From: Falciphora oryzae | Taxonomy: Eukaryota > Ascomycota > Sordariomycetes > Magnaporthales > Magnaporthaceae | Assembly (NCBI GenBank): GCA_000733355.1 | Contig: JNVV01000007.1 | Coordinates: forward strand, 1-64,000 | Direction: 5' to 3' | DNA: 64,000 nucleotides | In this document: in pieces, positions 11,479-21,482 of the stretch | How positions within the stretch are numbered: position 1 is the first letter of the stretch | How the letters are laid out: each line of letters opens with the position of its first letter | Notes under the pieces: generated by a model | Database searches by the model: none | The model's input: only the letters and a program-made list of their open reading frames with translations | Told to the model about the DNA's origin: nothing | Made by a program: the position numbers and the translations under genes

Positions 11479-11851
11479 ATGCATCCGCATCTCCACACTC
11501 AAAGCAGTGCAGGTACAGGCGACCCTCCCTTTCCTGTCCCTCCCTCGCGCCCTCGCGACAGAGCTATCAATTGGACTCGGTGCCGCATGACTGGGGATTG
11601 GGTTGACCGACTTGAATGTTGCATCTGCTTACCTGTGTACAGGCTGCGAGGAGGTTATCGCTGCGTTCGAGCAGTGCCACGCCCGTGGGTTCCTGTGGAA
11701 GTCCATGGGCATGTGCAACGATGCAAAGGACGCGCTCACCAAGTGCCTGAGGGCGGAAAGGGTAAAGCGCCAGGCCGAGAACCGCAGCGCTGCCGACGAC
11801 AAGAAGGCGAGGATCAAGGCAGCGTGGAAGGAAATCGACGAAAACTCATGA
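11479..11851 (+). CDS. CMC2: COX assembly mitochondrial protein Cmc2, twin CX9C
   Basis: Cmc2 is a small intermembrane-space protein needed for cytochrome c oxidase biogenesis, imported by the Mia40 disulfide relay. Two exons (11479-11512, 11643-11851) give 80 residues. The start MHPHLHTQSSAGCEEVI fits the family's M-H-P-x-L-x-x-H opening. Two exact CX9C motifs are present: Cys13/Cys23 and Cys36/Cys46, predicted to form a disulfide-linked helical hairpin. The CHARGFLWKSMGMCN segment between them and the following CLRAERVKRQ are typical of Cmc2. The tail is charged and helical (KKARIKAAWKEIDENS). No presequence is expected or seen. The intron is 130 bp with phase 1 junctions (GCAG|GTACAG, TACAG|GC). 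Confidence 0.95.
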
Positions 11852-12197
11852 CCTCTCGGCCCGAATGCGACAGCAAAATGCCCCCGGGTCGACCACCGCT
11901 ATCCCGAAATGCCCGTTGCCACGCCCAACTCCTTCGAGTCCCGCCGGCCCCCCGCCTCGCGGCGACGAATATCACCACGAAAGAACATTGTTGCATTACT
12001 CAGCCGTGTATTATAATTGCACACTATAAACACGAGGCGAAAGGAGCAGGCGTGGTTCACACATGCCGCACACTTCTCCATAAATCCTGCGATCGCATAG
12101 GATACTGGGGTTCAACAGCCGGCAGCGCTACGCCGAGATACATAGTCTTGATGCACAGGTAGCGTGCCGTCGAGTATTTGGTGAAGAGAGGGCTGCC
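11852..12197. other. convergent 3' region, CMC2 / TMEM14
   Basis: 346 bp between two converging stop codons. It should contain both 3' UTRs; no further feature is seen. Confidence 0.6.
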
Positions 12198-12653
12198 CTA
12201 CGCTTTCTGGCGAAGGGCGTTGCCGAAGGTGATGGCTCCGAATGTTGAGAGCAGGCTCAGCGCGATGGGCACTGGCTTCCCCAGGCGGATGGCACGGGGG
12301 ATAGAGGCGCCTCCGAGCACAACCGATGCGAGGAGCGCCAGCTCGACGCCGTACGGCTGTCGGTTCTGGAGCCTGTAAGCTCCAAGGCCGTCTGGCGCAA
12401 GAATAGGAGCATCCACCTTCAGTAAAGCGCCTTGCTGCAGAGATGCTCGTGCGACTTACATAGGAGACCGACGGAGCAGCCTGCAACCATTGAGGGCAGC
12501 GATCCGCTCTTCACATAGCCCATTATTCCGCCAGAGGCCGTCAGGCCAGACAAGACATAGGCTACGACTTCGAGACCCTGTGCCCCCCGGACTCTGTCAG
12601 TGGCTGGGCCGTGATTAGGCTTGGGCTGATCCAGGGTGCCATTGACGAACCAT
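12198..12653 (-). CDS. TMEM14-family (UPF0136) small membrane protein
   Basis: TMEM14 proteins are about 100-residue membrane proteins with three to four helices, found in mitochondria in animals, where TMEM14C helps porphyrin import. Exons on the minus strand: 12653-12651 (the ATG alone), 12577-12460 and 12391-12198, giving 104 residues. The product opens MGLEVVAYVLSGLTASGGIM and contains the Gly-rich helices typical of the family (GYVKSGSLPSMVAGCSVGLL, ELALLASVVLGGASIPRAIR, KPVPIALSLLSTFGAITFGN). The second intron (68 bp, GTAAGT donor) is certain from conservation. The first is inferred: no in-frame ATG precedes GLEVV within its exon, while an ATG followed by GTTCGT lies 73 bp upstream of a CACAG acceptor with a CACTGAC branch site. 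If that is wrong, the 5' end differs but the body stands. Confidence 0.88.
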
Positions 12654-15034
12654 TGTGATCGATTAATGTAGATAGCTGCGCTTGATTTTTCCAACGTCGA
12701 CGTCTGACCTGGATGGATTCGATTCAATAGAGGGCGTGTGACAACTCGAACACATGGAGCTCTCTTGCGGCGTCTTTTGCTCGGACGGGAGCCTCGGACC
12801 TGGAAATCTCCACTTGGCATCCGTGGATGCTACCGGCTGACTAATGAGGCTCGGCCTCCTTCGATGCCATCATCTGGCCGATGCTGGAGGGGGCGGGGGT
12901 GCGGGCGACTCTCCACCGAAGTTGGTGCGGCTTAGCCCTCCCGTCGCCTATTTCTTCTTGACGCCGAGACACAAGCTTGCACTGCGTTCAGGTTCCATCC
13001 CCTCAATCGCCAACGGGAACCGTCACCGTGCGATCGATCAGCCCAGCAATTAGTGTCTTTCACCTCCAGAGTTTGGCAATTTGATGCGTCTACCTTAGCC
13101 AATAGCAAGTCTACTGATCGAAGATGGGTGTAGGCTATCGGCGCAAGACCGCATTGACTCACATAGCGCCGACGCCGTTTATCTAGATGCACGCTCCTTG
13201 ACGTGGAGAATAGAAAAGCAGAACACTCATCACCTCAATCAAGCAGACTAGATCTATCCTACGGGCAGGGGAGGATGACGCATCTGCGGTAGCTTGAGGC
13301 TGAGCAGTGACACCTCACAGCCACATGCACGGCTCACAGCGAGAAAGCCTTACCGATAAAATGCCACCTGCCCTGGAGGGAAACGAGCGTGATGGTGGGG
13401 ATTTGGATTGAGCCGCACCACGTATCCGGCCAGCCAGAGAGACGCTGAGCTGCGCACGGCGCCAGGGTTCGCCAGCGCGGGCAGAGTGTGCCTGTTGGTC
13501 TGCCCACAGCACGCCCAGCCCTGCGGGCAGTGGTCCGTCCCACCCTCCATCATCTCGCTCGATATTGTGAGCGTTCCCTGGCGGGCGCCACCCGTGCCTC
13601 CGGTCCGGCGGAGGGGCAACCAGACGCTTCTGCCACGGGAATCCGACGTCGAAAGCGGGTGGTTTATTCCCGTAACGCGACGGATGAACGACGAGCGTTC
13701 CCGTCGCCAGGCACAAGGCGCACTCGCGGAAATTGGCAGACGTCGGCGAGTCGAGGCGGGGTGGAGAAAGGCCCCCGCTATCTGGGCTGTCCTCATCCAC
13801 CGCCTGGGCTTCCTTCCGGTTCGGCGCGTGCTCCCCTATGATGGATGTCCTGCAGGCGGGGTGCTTGCTCTTTTTTAGGCTCAACCCGTTCTGGCGCGAG
13901 GCAAGGGAGGTTGAGCTATGCTTGGGTTGCTCCAGTCATGGTGTTTGAATGACGAGCGCCCGCCCGCACCTGAATCCATCGAGAGACTGCCGCATCTATC
14001 TATTCTATCGAACCATGACATGTATAATAACTTGCACCGCCATCCCAACCCGCCAAGCTAGACACGCCCTTCTTGCCTTGGGCGCCCGTGCACCTCACGC
14101 TGCCTCCAGGTCTCCTGGGCGCGGGCTTCAAGCACACTGAGGGAGAAGAAGACGGGCCAAGACGCCCGGTGCCGACCAGGACCAGGGCCGTGGCCGAACC
14201 GCGCGGGGACCACAGCGAAACGTCCCTATCAGTCCAGCGCGGCACCGCACGGCAGTGTTGCATTCACTCTCTTAGCTTGCATGCGGCCCCGGTGACGCTG
14301 AGCCCTGCCACCTGCGCGCCACACTCGTTGTGCTCCCTCAATCTCCTTCCCCTCTCTCGATGGGGCCAAAGCTGCGCGGTCTGGTTTGAGCGCCAGTCGG
14401 TCGCACGTCGCTAAGCGCTGTCTCCAAGTCTGTTGGTCCGGGCAGTGCCTCGCCCCCAAATCATCCACCCTCCTCTGCCAGCACCGGCGGTGTTTTTGAG
14501 CAACGGCCTGCCCAGCGCCCGTCTCTCCCCAGCCCTTTTCCGCAACCGCAACCTGGTTTTCGACACTCCCACGAGGCCATCTTGTCTGTTGTCGCGACAT
14601 AGTGTCCGTGGCGGCAGGAATCGCGATCATCAACTGCACACCTTGCCTGAGCCTGCCTGTTTCGTCCAGCTGGCGCACCCGCCAAAGCTAGAGCCAATTT
14701 TGCAGCCCGCAGAGTGGGACCAACGCGCGCGCGTGCTTGTCCGTTTCTCCCAGTTCCCAGCTCAGCCCGGTTGCAGCAGCGTACCAGCGTCAGCCGCAAA
14801 GTCGGAAATCGAGCAGCGCTGCGGGACCGACTTTTGGGAGGGTCCCGCGCAAATCAAGCGTCGCCCGCACCCACCAGTTCGTTTGCTCTCGCGCTCGATT
14901 TTTGACCCAGGCGCAGAGCATGATCGCGACATAACTCGCAGCATCGGGCGCTTGGTCGGATCTCACATATCCGTCACTCCGCACATCCCTATCCCTCCCC
15001 CTCTTATCTGATAATTAGCGCCCCGCCCGGAGCC
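12654..15034. other. intergenic region, TMEM14 / zinc-finger gene
   Basis: 2.4 kb between two divergently transcribed genes. The part next to the zinc-finger gene (about 14400-15034) is C-rich and likely its promoter and 5' leader. Minus- and plus-strand open frames at 13315-13884 mirror each other through GC-rich sequence and resemble no family. Confidence 0.5.
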
Positions 15035-18000
15035 ATGTCTTCGACCTATATGGGCACTGTCTACCCGCCTCACTGTTTCAACGGCAGCCGGCCGGATCGT
15101 ACTCCCGGCCAACGGACCGCCGCCGCCGCCCAAGAGCCGGCCCCCGCTGGCCTGAGCCACCTGTCGCCCTCGTCGGCGCAGTACCCGAGCAGCTCAGAAT
15201 CTCCCACCTTTCCCGCCAACAGCTCATCTGCCGAGTCCACCCCCGCCAGCCTGCAGTACCAGACGAGCGACTTCACCAGCGACTTTGGCGACGAGTTTTA
15301 TGGTGTTGACTTTAACAACCTCGAGAACGGAACGCCGTCCTTCCTGGGCGACGACGCCGGCACCGGCGGCTCCCAGGGCCTGGCCCAAGTTTCGGGCCCT
15401 CTCTCCTACCAAACGCCCGACCCCGTCAGCAGCAACCCCGATGGTAGCAGCGGGGGGTATCTGCTAAGCCCTGAGCAGACCCCGTCGCTGCACAACATCT
15501 CTCCCCCAAACAAGGAAGGCCGTGCCCATCCGACGGCCCTACCGAGCACGCGCCTTTTCGAGGCGCCCTCGACCGAAGACATCTTGAAAACGGAGCAGAG
15601 CTCTCCAGACTCGCACTTCACAACCCCAGACACAAGCGACGATAGCCTTGCTGCTAGCGCGCCGGCCATGTCTGGACAAAGCCCCCGCGTCATGGTCTCC
15701 ATGTACGGCAAGGATGGCCACGTCCCTGTAGAGAACATAGCGCCACCTGAATTCCTTCTGGACCCGACGTCTACGGGCTTCGCCCCCGATGACACGGTCA
15801 CACCGTTCCCCCAGGTGTCTCGCGACGCCACTGGGCGGTGGATGCCCGATTCCTCGACCGGCCAGGGCGGAATCGGACCGTCCGGGCGCCTCGCCGGGCA
15901 AACGGACAGCGTTAATGATTTGGCCGCAACTCGCACGGTTCAGGAGCGGAATATGGGGGTCCAAAGCTGGCTCAACCGAAGTGGCCGTGGCGATGAAGAA
16001 AGGCCGCCATCGGTGAGTGAGGATAATCTCAGGGGCGTGTCCAGCTGTGAGATACCGCTCGGAAACGAGACCGAAAATCTCGCCCAGCCTGGCCGGACCT
16101 ACTACGTTGAGGGCGGCTCCGGACCCCTGACGCAGGAAGACATTGCCATCATGCGTCAGAATCGGAACTGGGAGGATGCCCCCGCTGTTCTTCCGATATT
16201 CGCACAGGGAGACCAGCGTTACCAGCCTGAGAGTTCGGCCGACGCAATGCGCAAGTTCGAGAACATGTGCCGCGATAACGATTCGGTGGTGTCGAGGGCC
16301 GCCACTTGGGGCACGAGGCGCCGGAGCCTGCCAAGTATCGTAGATATGGAAGGCATTGTCAGTGGCAATTTCCTAAAGAAGCTATCCATCGGCCGCGGCG
16401 AGTTTCTCAAGGACCTGCGCACCTTGGTCCGCAGGCCTAGCGCTAGCAACCTGGCAAATCTCAAGCGTTCTCTCTCCAGCCCCAGCCAGGACGAAGATAG
16501 CCGTCGCTCCACAGATGCCTCGAGCGAGAGACGCCAGAGCCGCGACAGCCTTGCTCCTCCGAGCAAAAGTGTCGGCTGGACCACCAAGCGCCAGACACCT
16601 AGTATCAACACCGCTCTAGTGGGCATGGGCAGCAACATTGCGGCCATCGGCACCACCCACGCTCGCAGCGGATCTATCAGCTCGACGACCCCTGTCGTCA
16701 CGCCCAAGAGCCCCTTCACACTCAAGGTCACCAACATCACTCGGCGCAGGGCAAAGTCTGATCTGCCCAGGCTGGGGACCGAAAACCCTTTATCCAACAT
16801 CGCCGACATGTGGAAGAAGACAGGTGGCCCCCCGGCGGTCGCTCTTGCGAAGGCTCCTGCATTTGCCGTCGACCAGGACGACGACGACGATGATGATGAT
16901 GACCTGGATGACGGTGAAACGAGCTCCGAGGCGATGAAGTTGATCGACGACGTCACGCCAAATTTCTCCGGCTTTCAGCAGCACATTCTCAAGTTGAACC
17001 CCATGCTAGCACAAACCAACAATTACCTCGTCGACCGCATAGCCCATCAGCAGGTTATTCGATTCAAGAGCTTGTGCAACGCAAAGATCAAGCACGCTGG
17101 GCTGGTTCAAACCCAAAGATGCCAGGCCGGCCAGCTGCTGTGCATCGCCCTTGGCGGCTCCGCAGTCATACCCGACAGCAAAAGTGACAGTCGAGGATTG
17201 GACCCGCTGTCGGCCAGGCTGCAGGGGTCGGACGATGACGTCCCGACACCGCTCGAGGGGGCTATCGGGCCTGAGAGCTTCCCACAGGACATCCCCATGC
17301 CGCCTACCCAGTCTCTCCCGGCCGAGTTCGAATGCCAGCTGTGCTTTACGGCCAAAAAGTTTCAGAAGCCGTCCGACTGGACCAAGCACGTGCACGAGGA
17401 TGTGCAGCCATTTACCTGCACTTGGGACAGATGCCGCGACCCCAAAATTTTCAAGCGCAAGGCGGACTGGGTCCGGCACGAAAACGAGGGGCACCGTCAC
17501 CTCGAGTGGTGGACGTGCGACGTGGAAGACTGCCGTCATACTTGCTACCGCAGGGACAACTTCTTGCAGCACCTGGTTCGGGAGCACAAGTTTTCCGAGC
17601 CAAAGGTGAAGACAAAGGCAGCCATCAAGCGGGCGGGCGCCCTCGATCCGACGTGGCAGAGGGTTGAGAGGTGCCACGTGGAGACGAGGGCTCTCCCCCA
17701 AAACGAGCCCTGCCGCTTCTGTGGCAAGACTTTCCCCACCTGGAAGAAGTTGACAGTCCACCTGGCCAAACACATGGAGCAGATCAGTCTCCCGCTCCTC
17801 CGCCTCGTGTCCCGCAAGCAGCTCGATGCTGATACCATCATCAGCCCGGTCCAGGATCCGCCCCCGCGGTCCTTTGGCCCGTTGCCCATCGAGGGGGAGC
17901 CATTCTCGCAGTCTTTCGGTCATTCCCCTGGAGGCTTCCAGCCGCAGACCCCACAGCCCGCAATAGGTCCCATGCCGTTCCCGGCTCACCAGGGAGACTT

Positions 18001-18409
18001 TGGGTTCACTGTTGGGGCGCCCGTTGGTCCTGCATTCCACAACCAGCAGCAACCGCAGACTCCGTTTGGTGGGCTCGTCGGCGGCATGCAGACCATGGAC
18101 ATGTCGCAGGTCAGCGCCGCTACCTTCCAGACCACCCCATCCTACTTCAACATTCCCGTCACGACAGGATCGTACGGCTCGGTCCAGCAGTCATATATGC
18201 CCGTCACCAACGAACTCGAGCAGTTCCCACAGCTGTCCATGAGTGCGCCGATAGACACCATGGGCATGTCGGTGGCGGGGCCCTCGCCGATGCCGTACAG
18301 CCACATGATGGATCCTGTCAGCGCGGGCGGTGGGCATTTTACACCCCAGGGTTCCGCTTCGCCTTACTCCCGGTCTCCTCATCAACAACCTGGACACAGC
18401 TTTTATTAG
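15035..18409 (+). CDS. large fungal C2H2 zinc-finger protein
   Basis: A single exon encodes 1124 residues. Residues 1-600 are Ser/Pro/Gly-rich and probably disordered. An acidic run (about 613-627, mostly Asp) precedes a conserved helical segment near 660-690 (NYLVDRIAHQQVIRFKSLCN) that I associate with a family of fungal C2H2 proteins. The zinc-finger block spans about 763-920: a C-x2-C type finger beginning FECQLCFTAKKFQKPSDWTK, two fingers with C-x4/5-C spacing (TCTWDRCRDPKIFKRKADWV and WWTCDVEDCRHTCYRRDNFL), and a last one (CRFCGKTFPTWKKLTVHLAK) followed by HMEQISLPLLRLVSRKQ. The C-terminal 190 residues are Pro/Gln/Gly/Met-rich, activation-domain-like. The role is likely transcriptional regulation in the nucleus; target genes cannot be told. 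ATG at 15035 is the first in frame. Confidence 0.9.
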   Translation: MSSTYMGTVYPPHCFNGSRPDRTPGQRTAAAAQEPAPAGLSHLSPSSAQYPSSSESPTFPANSSSAESTPASLQYQTSDFTSDFGDEFYGVDFNNLENGTPSFLGDDAGTGGSQGLAQVSGPLSYQTPDPVSSNPDGSSGGYLLSPEQTPSLHNISPPNKEGRAHPTALPSTRLFEAPSTEDILKTEQSSPDSHFTTPDTSDDSLAASAPAMSGQSPRVMVSMYGKDGHVPVENIAPPEFLLDPTSTGFAPDDTVTPFPQVSRDATGRWMPDSSTGQGGIGPSGRLAGQTDSVNDLAATRTVQERNMGVQSWLNRSGRGDEERPPSVSEDNLRGVSSCEIPLGNETENLAQPGRTYYVEGGSGPLTQEDIAIMRQNRNWEDAPAVLPIFAQGDQRYQPESSADAMRKFENMCRDNDSVVSRAATWGTRRRSLPSIVDMEGIVSGNFLKKLSIGRGEFLKDLRTLVRRPSASNLANLKRSLSSPSQDEDSRRSTDASSERRQSRDSLAPPSKSVGWTTKRQTPSINTALVGMGSNIAAIGTTHARSGSISSTTPVVTPKSPFTLKVTNITRRRAKSDLPRLGTENPLSNIADMWKKTGGPPAVALAKAPAFAVDQDDDDDDDDDLDDGETSSEAMKLIDDVTPNFSGFQQHILKLNPMLAQTNNYLVDRIAHQQVIRFKSLCNAKIKHAGLVQTQRCQAGQLLCIALGGSAVIPDSKSDSRGLDPLSARLQGSDDDVPTPLEGAIGPESFPQDIPMPPTQSLPAEFECQLCFTAKKFQKPSDWTKHVHEDVQPFTCTWDRCRDPKIFKRKADWVRHENEGHRHLEWWTCDVEDCRHTCYRRDNFLQHLVREHKFSEPKVKTKAAIKRAGALDPTWQRVERCHVETRALPQNEPCRFCGKTFPTWKKLTVHLAKHMEQISLPLLRLVSRKQLDADTIISPVQDPPPRSFGPLPIEGEPFSQSFGHSPGGFQPQTPQPAIGPMPFPAHQGDFGFTVGAPVGPAFHNQQQPQTPFGGLVGGMQTMDMSQVSAATFQTTPSYFNIPVTTGSYGSVQQSYMPVTNELEQFPQLSMSAPIDTMGMSVAGPSPMPYSHMMDPVSAGGGHFTPQGSASPYSRSPHQQPGHSFY

Positions 18410-21400
18410 CCAGTATTCAAGATTTCGATTGGTGACGACTTTTTTTTTTTTTTTTTTTTCCGCAATTTTTCTCCGCTCTCATCTTTTTCTCTCTCCACAT
18501 TGGCGACCAGGTGATTTTGATCTCGCTCTCTCTTTTTTTTTTTCCTGATCTTCTTGGCCATATTGGACGCCATATATGAAGCCGACCATGCAACAGACTA
18601 ACATCGAAGTTCAGATACCCCTGCCTTTGTTGCTTTTCCTTGCTTTTTCTTTCTTTTTTTTCTTTTTTCTTTTTTTATCCTTTGGATTCTATCTTCCTGT
18701 TTTTGGATTTCACCCATCCTTTGGTCTATTCTCCATTTGGACGATTAGCGTTATGGATAACATGGGGAGTTGATGATACATCTGGAGGTCCAAACCGTCT
18801 GGGGCTGTCTGGTGGTTTTTTGACTTTAACTTTTGTTGTGCTTCCCCCGGTTCTCATTGGTGTGTGCCTATTAATGCACACTCCAGTGAACTCTTCTTTT
18901 TGGGTCTTTCTGTCGTGTTTCATTCCCAAAGATTGTCGACAATGAGATATTACCTCGGTTTTTTCTTTCTTTTCTCTTTTTTCTAAACCTTGTTTTTCCC
19001 TCTACATGAGCCGACTTTTATTGCTTTATGAATGACCTATGAAATCGATGACGGCTACAATTTTGAAACGCTGGAGCTACCAGATCGGCGTGCCTTGGCG
19101 GTGGCTGCTCAAGCGAGCACATACGAGCAGGATGCACCGACGGAAATAAAAACGGAGTGGGATTTTTCGGATTCTGAGCCCAAGAAATCGGACGGGAATG
19201 CCAATGTCCAATATACTGTACCAAAGCAGTTGAGTGTTCAGGGCAGTCGGATGGCAGTGGATGGGCAAGTGCGAGGCAATCGACCGACGGTGTCTGGAAC
19301 CAAACGGGTCCGGCAGGGGCAGGAATGCCAATCGCAATTTCCGCACACCAAGAAAACCACTTCGTGCACATTCAATCCAAGGCACGCTTGTTTTTAGCTG
19401 GAGGCCTGCGCCTCAGCCACAGGTCAACCGTCAAGGTGCGACGCCCAGCGCCCCGGAAAGTGCACTGAGATCCGAAATTGGCATTCGGAGAAATCCAAGG
19501 GCCTCCAGTCGTCGCGGAGAAGTTCCATCAGCGTTGTCTCTGGTGTAGCGGCGGGATTGGGGGGACCTGGTGACGGCATTGGCGCTCGGACGGGCTGCCT
19601 GTGCGGCCTCTGATCTGCTCGAGATTTTCCCGCACTGGGGGGCATCCTCGCCTAAGCGGCGAGGTCGGATGGCCGGTTGGTCTCACCCGACACTCGTCAC
19701 ATTGCAAGATAAGATCTCCCCAAGATCGCAAAACGGCCCGCCCTAGATGCGACCGTCCTGGGCCTGGCGGTCTTTCTGGGCCAAACAAACGCGACCGAGG
19801 AAGGACGAACGAGATGAAGGAGAGCTACTCGCGCTGACGACAACTGCACATAAGACTACTGCTCGCAGCTGACCGATGTTGATAAGCAGTGGAGGCGGTC
19901 TTTTTTGGCTGGTCGTTGTCGCGCGGTTCGGCCGGTTTTAAAGATAGTGGGGGGTTGTTTCCAGAAGGATGCATATTGAGAGAAGGAAAGGCCTCCCTGG
20001 CCAACACAGGTCTCTCTATCCAATCGAATGTCGGCACAACCAGAGCTGGGAGCAGAACGCGGGCCAAAGTGCATGGAGGGTGGACATGAGCCCCTTGGTT
20101 TCAGAAGGCCCCCTGCTGACACTAGCCGGGCCAGCCGCGACAGCCTTGATTCGCTGGCGGACGCTGGGTGGGGCCGCTGATTCCCAAGCGACACCTGAGC
20201 TCTTTTTTTTTTTTTTGGCCTTTGGTTCCTGCCCTTTTGTCGAACGACGCCCTCAATTGCTCCGGAATGGCAGCAGCCTCCCTGATCCCTGCAGCACATG
20301 CCAGCCCATGCCATCCAATGGCGCTTACAGGGGGTCTGACAGGGGAGCAGGGGCGCGGCGGGCCCTTTCCCCATTCACCTAATGGCTGGCTGAGGCTCTT
20401 CCGCCCCCTCGTCGGGTCCAACCTCGATCGGCACTAGCCCCTCTGGAATCTGGCGGTCCCCTTTTTTTTTTTGTGCAAAGGGAAAGGGGAGGGGGCGTCG
20501 AAACACCAGACAGCACTGTGCAGGCGCAAGGAGATGGGAAAGCGCAGAGGCTGGCCCGACTGGATGTCCCTTGCCCGCTTGTTTCTGATCCCGACGCTGG
20601 CGCCAGTGGCAGTGCCCGACTGGTGAATCGACCTGGAGTCCGTCCCCAATCTGTCCACTTGGTCGTCGTCAACCAGCCTCCAGTCGTTTCACCTGCCCGC
20701 CCACGTAGGTCGTTTGCTCTGCAGGTGGTTGCATCGGCCGCCAGCTAAACGCCGCCCTCCTTCTCTTTTTGGTGTCTTGGATCTCCTTCCCACTCCTCCA
20801 TCCACCCCTACCGGCCCATACTCTCGCTACGACCTCTCGGTCTCGTCCCTCCCTCTCCGATTCCCTCTTCTTTCTCTCGTTTTGTCCTCCCTCATCGACG
20901 GGCAATATCGCCTCGGTATTGCGACATCCAAACCTTCCCAGCTAGCTCTCTCCGCGAGCTTCCTGGTTGACGGGCTCAGTGTTCAAGGGGGCAGTCCTTG
21001 CCCTTTCGTTTCTTTCTTTCCAGGTTGATCCTCGGCCGCTTTTGTTTCTCTTCTTGCAACAACTGGTGTTGTTTGCTCCTTCTTTGCTCATTCCTTGGAT
21101 CTTTGTTTCTTTTTGGTTTGATATTCCAGTCCTCTCGTCGCTCTCGACACGCCGAACGACTCCGCGTCCTCCGGGTTTTTGGTTAGACTTGATACCATCT
21201 CTCCCTCACTTCTTCGATATACCGATCGGATCGATCCCTACCGCGAACAGCACACTGCGTGTGACCTGATACATACCACATTCTTTTTACCGAGCCGAAT
21301 CGCTTCTACATCCAAACTCATGACGACCGTGGAGGACTAGAGAAAAGGGAACCGAAAAACAGAGAAATAATCAAACCGACGACACTCGACCGACAGGCTT

Positions 21401-21482
21401 ATACAAAGCATTCCTTCCGTATTCGATAGCGAGACCCGTGCGCGCGATCCCCATCCGCCATTTTTGCGCTTCGAATTTGGAA
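18410..21482. other. intergenic region, zinc-finger gene / Flc gene
   Basis: 3.1 kb between two plus-strand genes. The first part is a pyrimidine-rich 3' region with a 20-nt poly(T) at 18440-18459 and further T/C runs to about 18990. The last 700 bp are CT-rich, as expected for a leader of a strongly expressed fungal gene, and carry a short upstream ORF (21320-21340). No other gene is supported. Confidence 0.55.
18440..18459. repeat. poly(T) tract
   Basis: Twenty T about 30 bp after the zinc-finger gene's stop codon, in its 3' UTR. Confidence 0.85.

Noticed and set aside
13315..13884. Overlapping open frames on both strands near 13.3-13.9 kb
   Set aside because: Mutually antisense GC-rich frames with no conserved motif.
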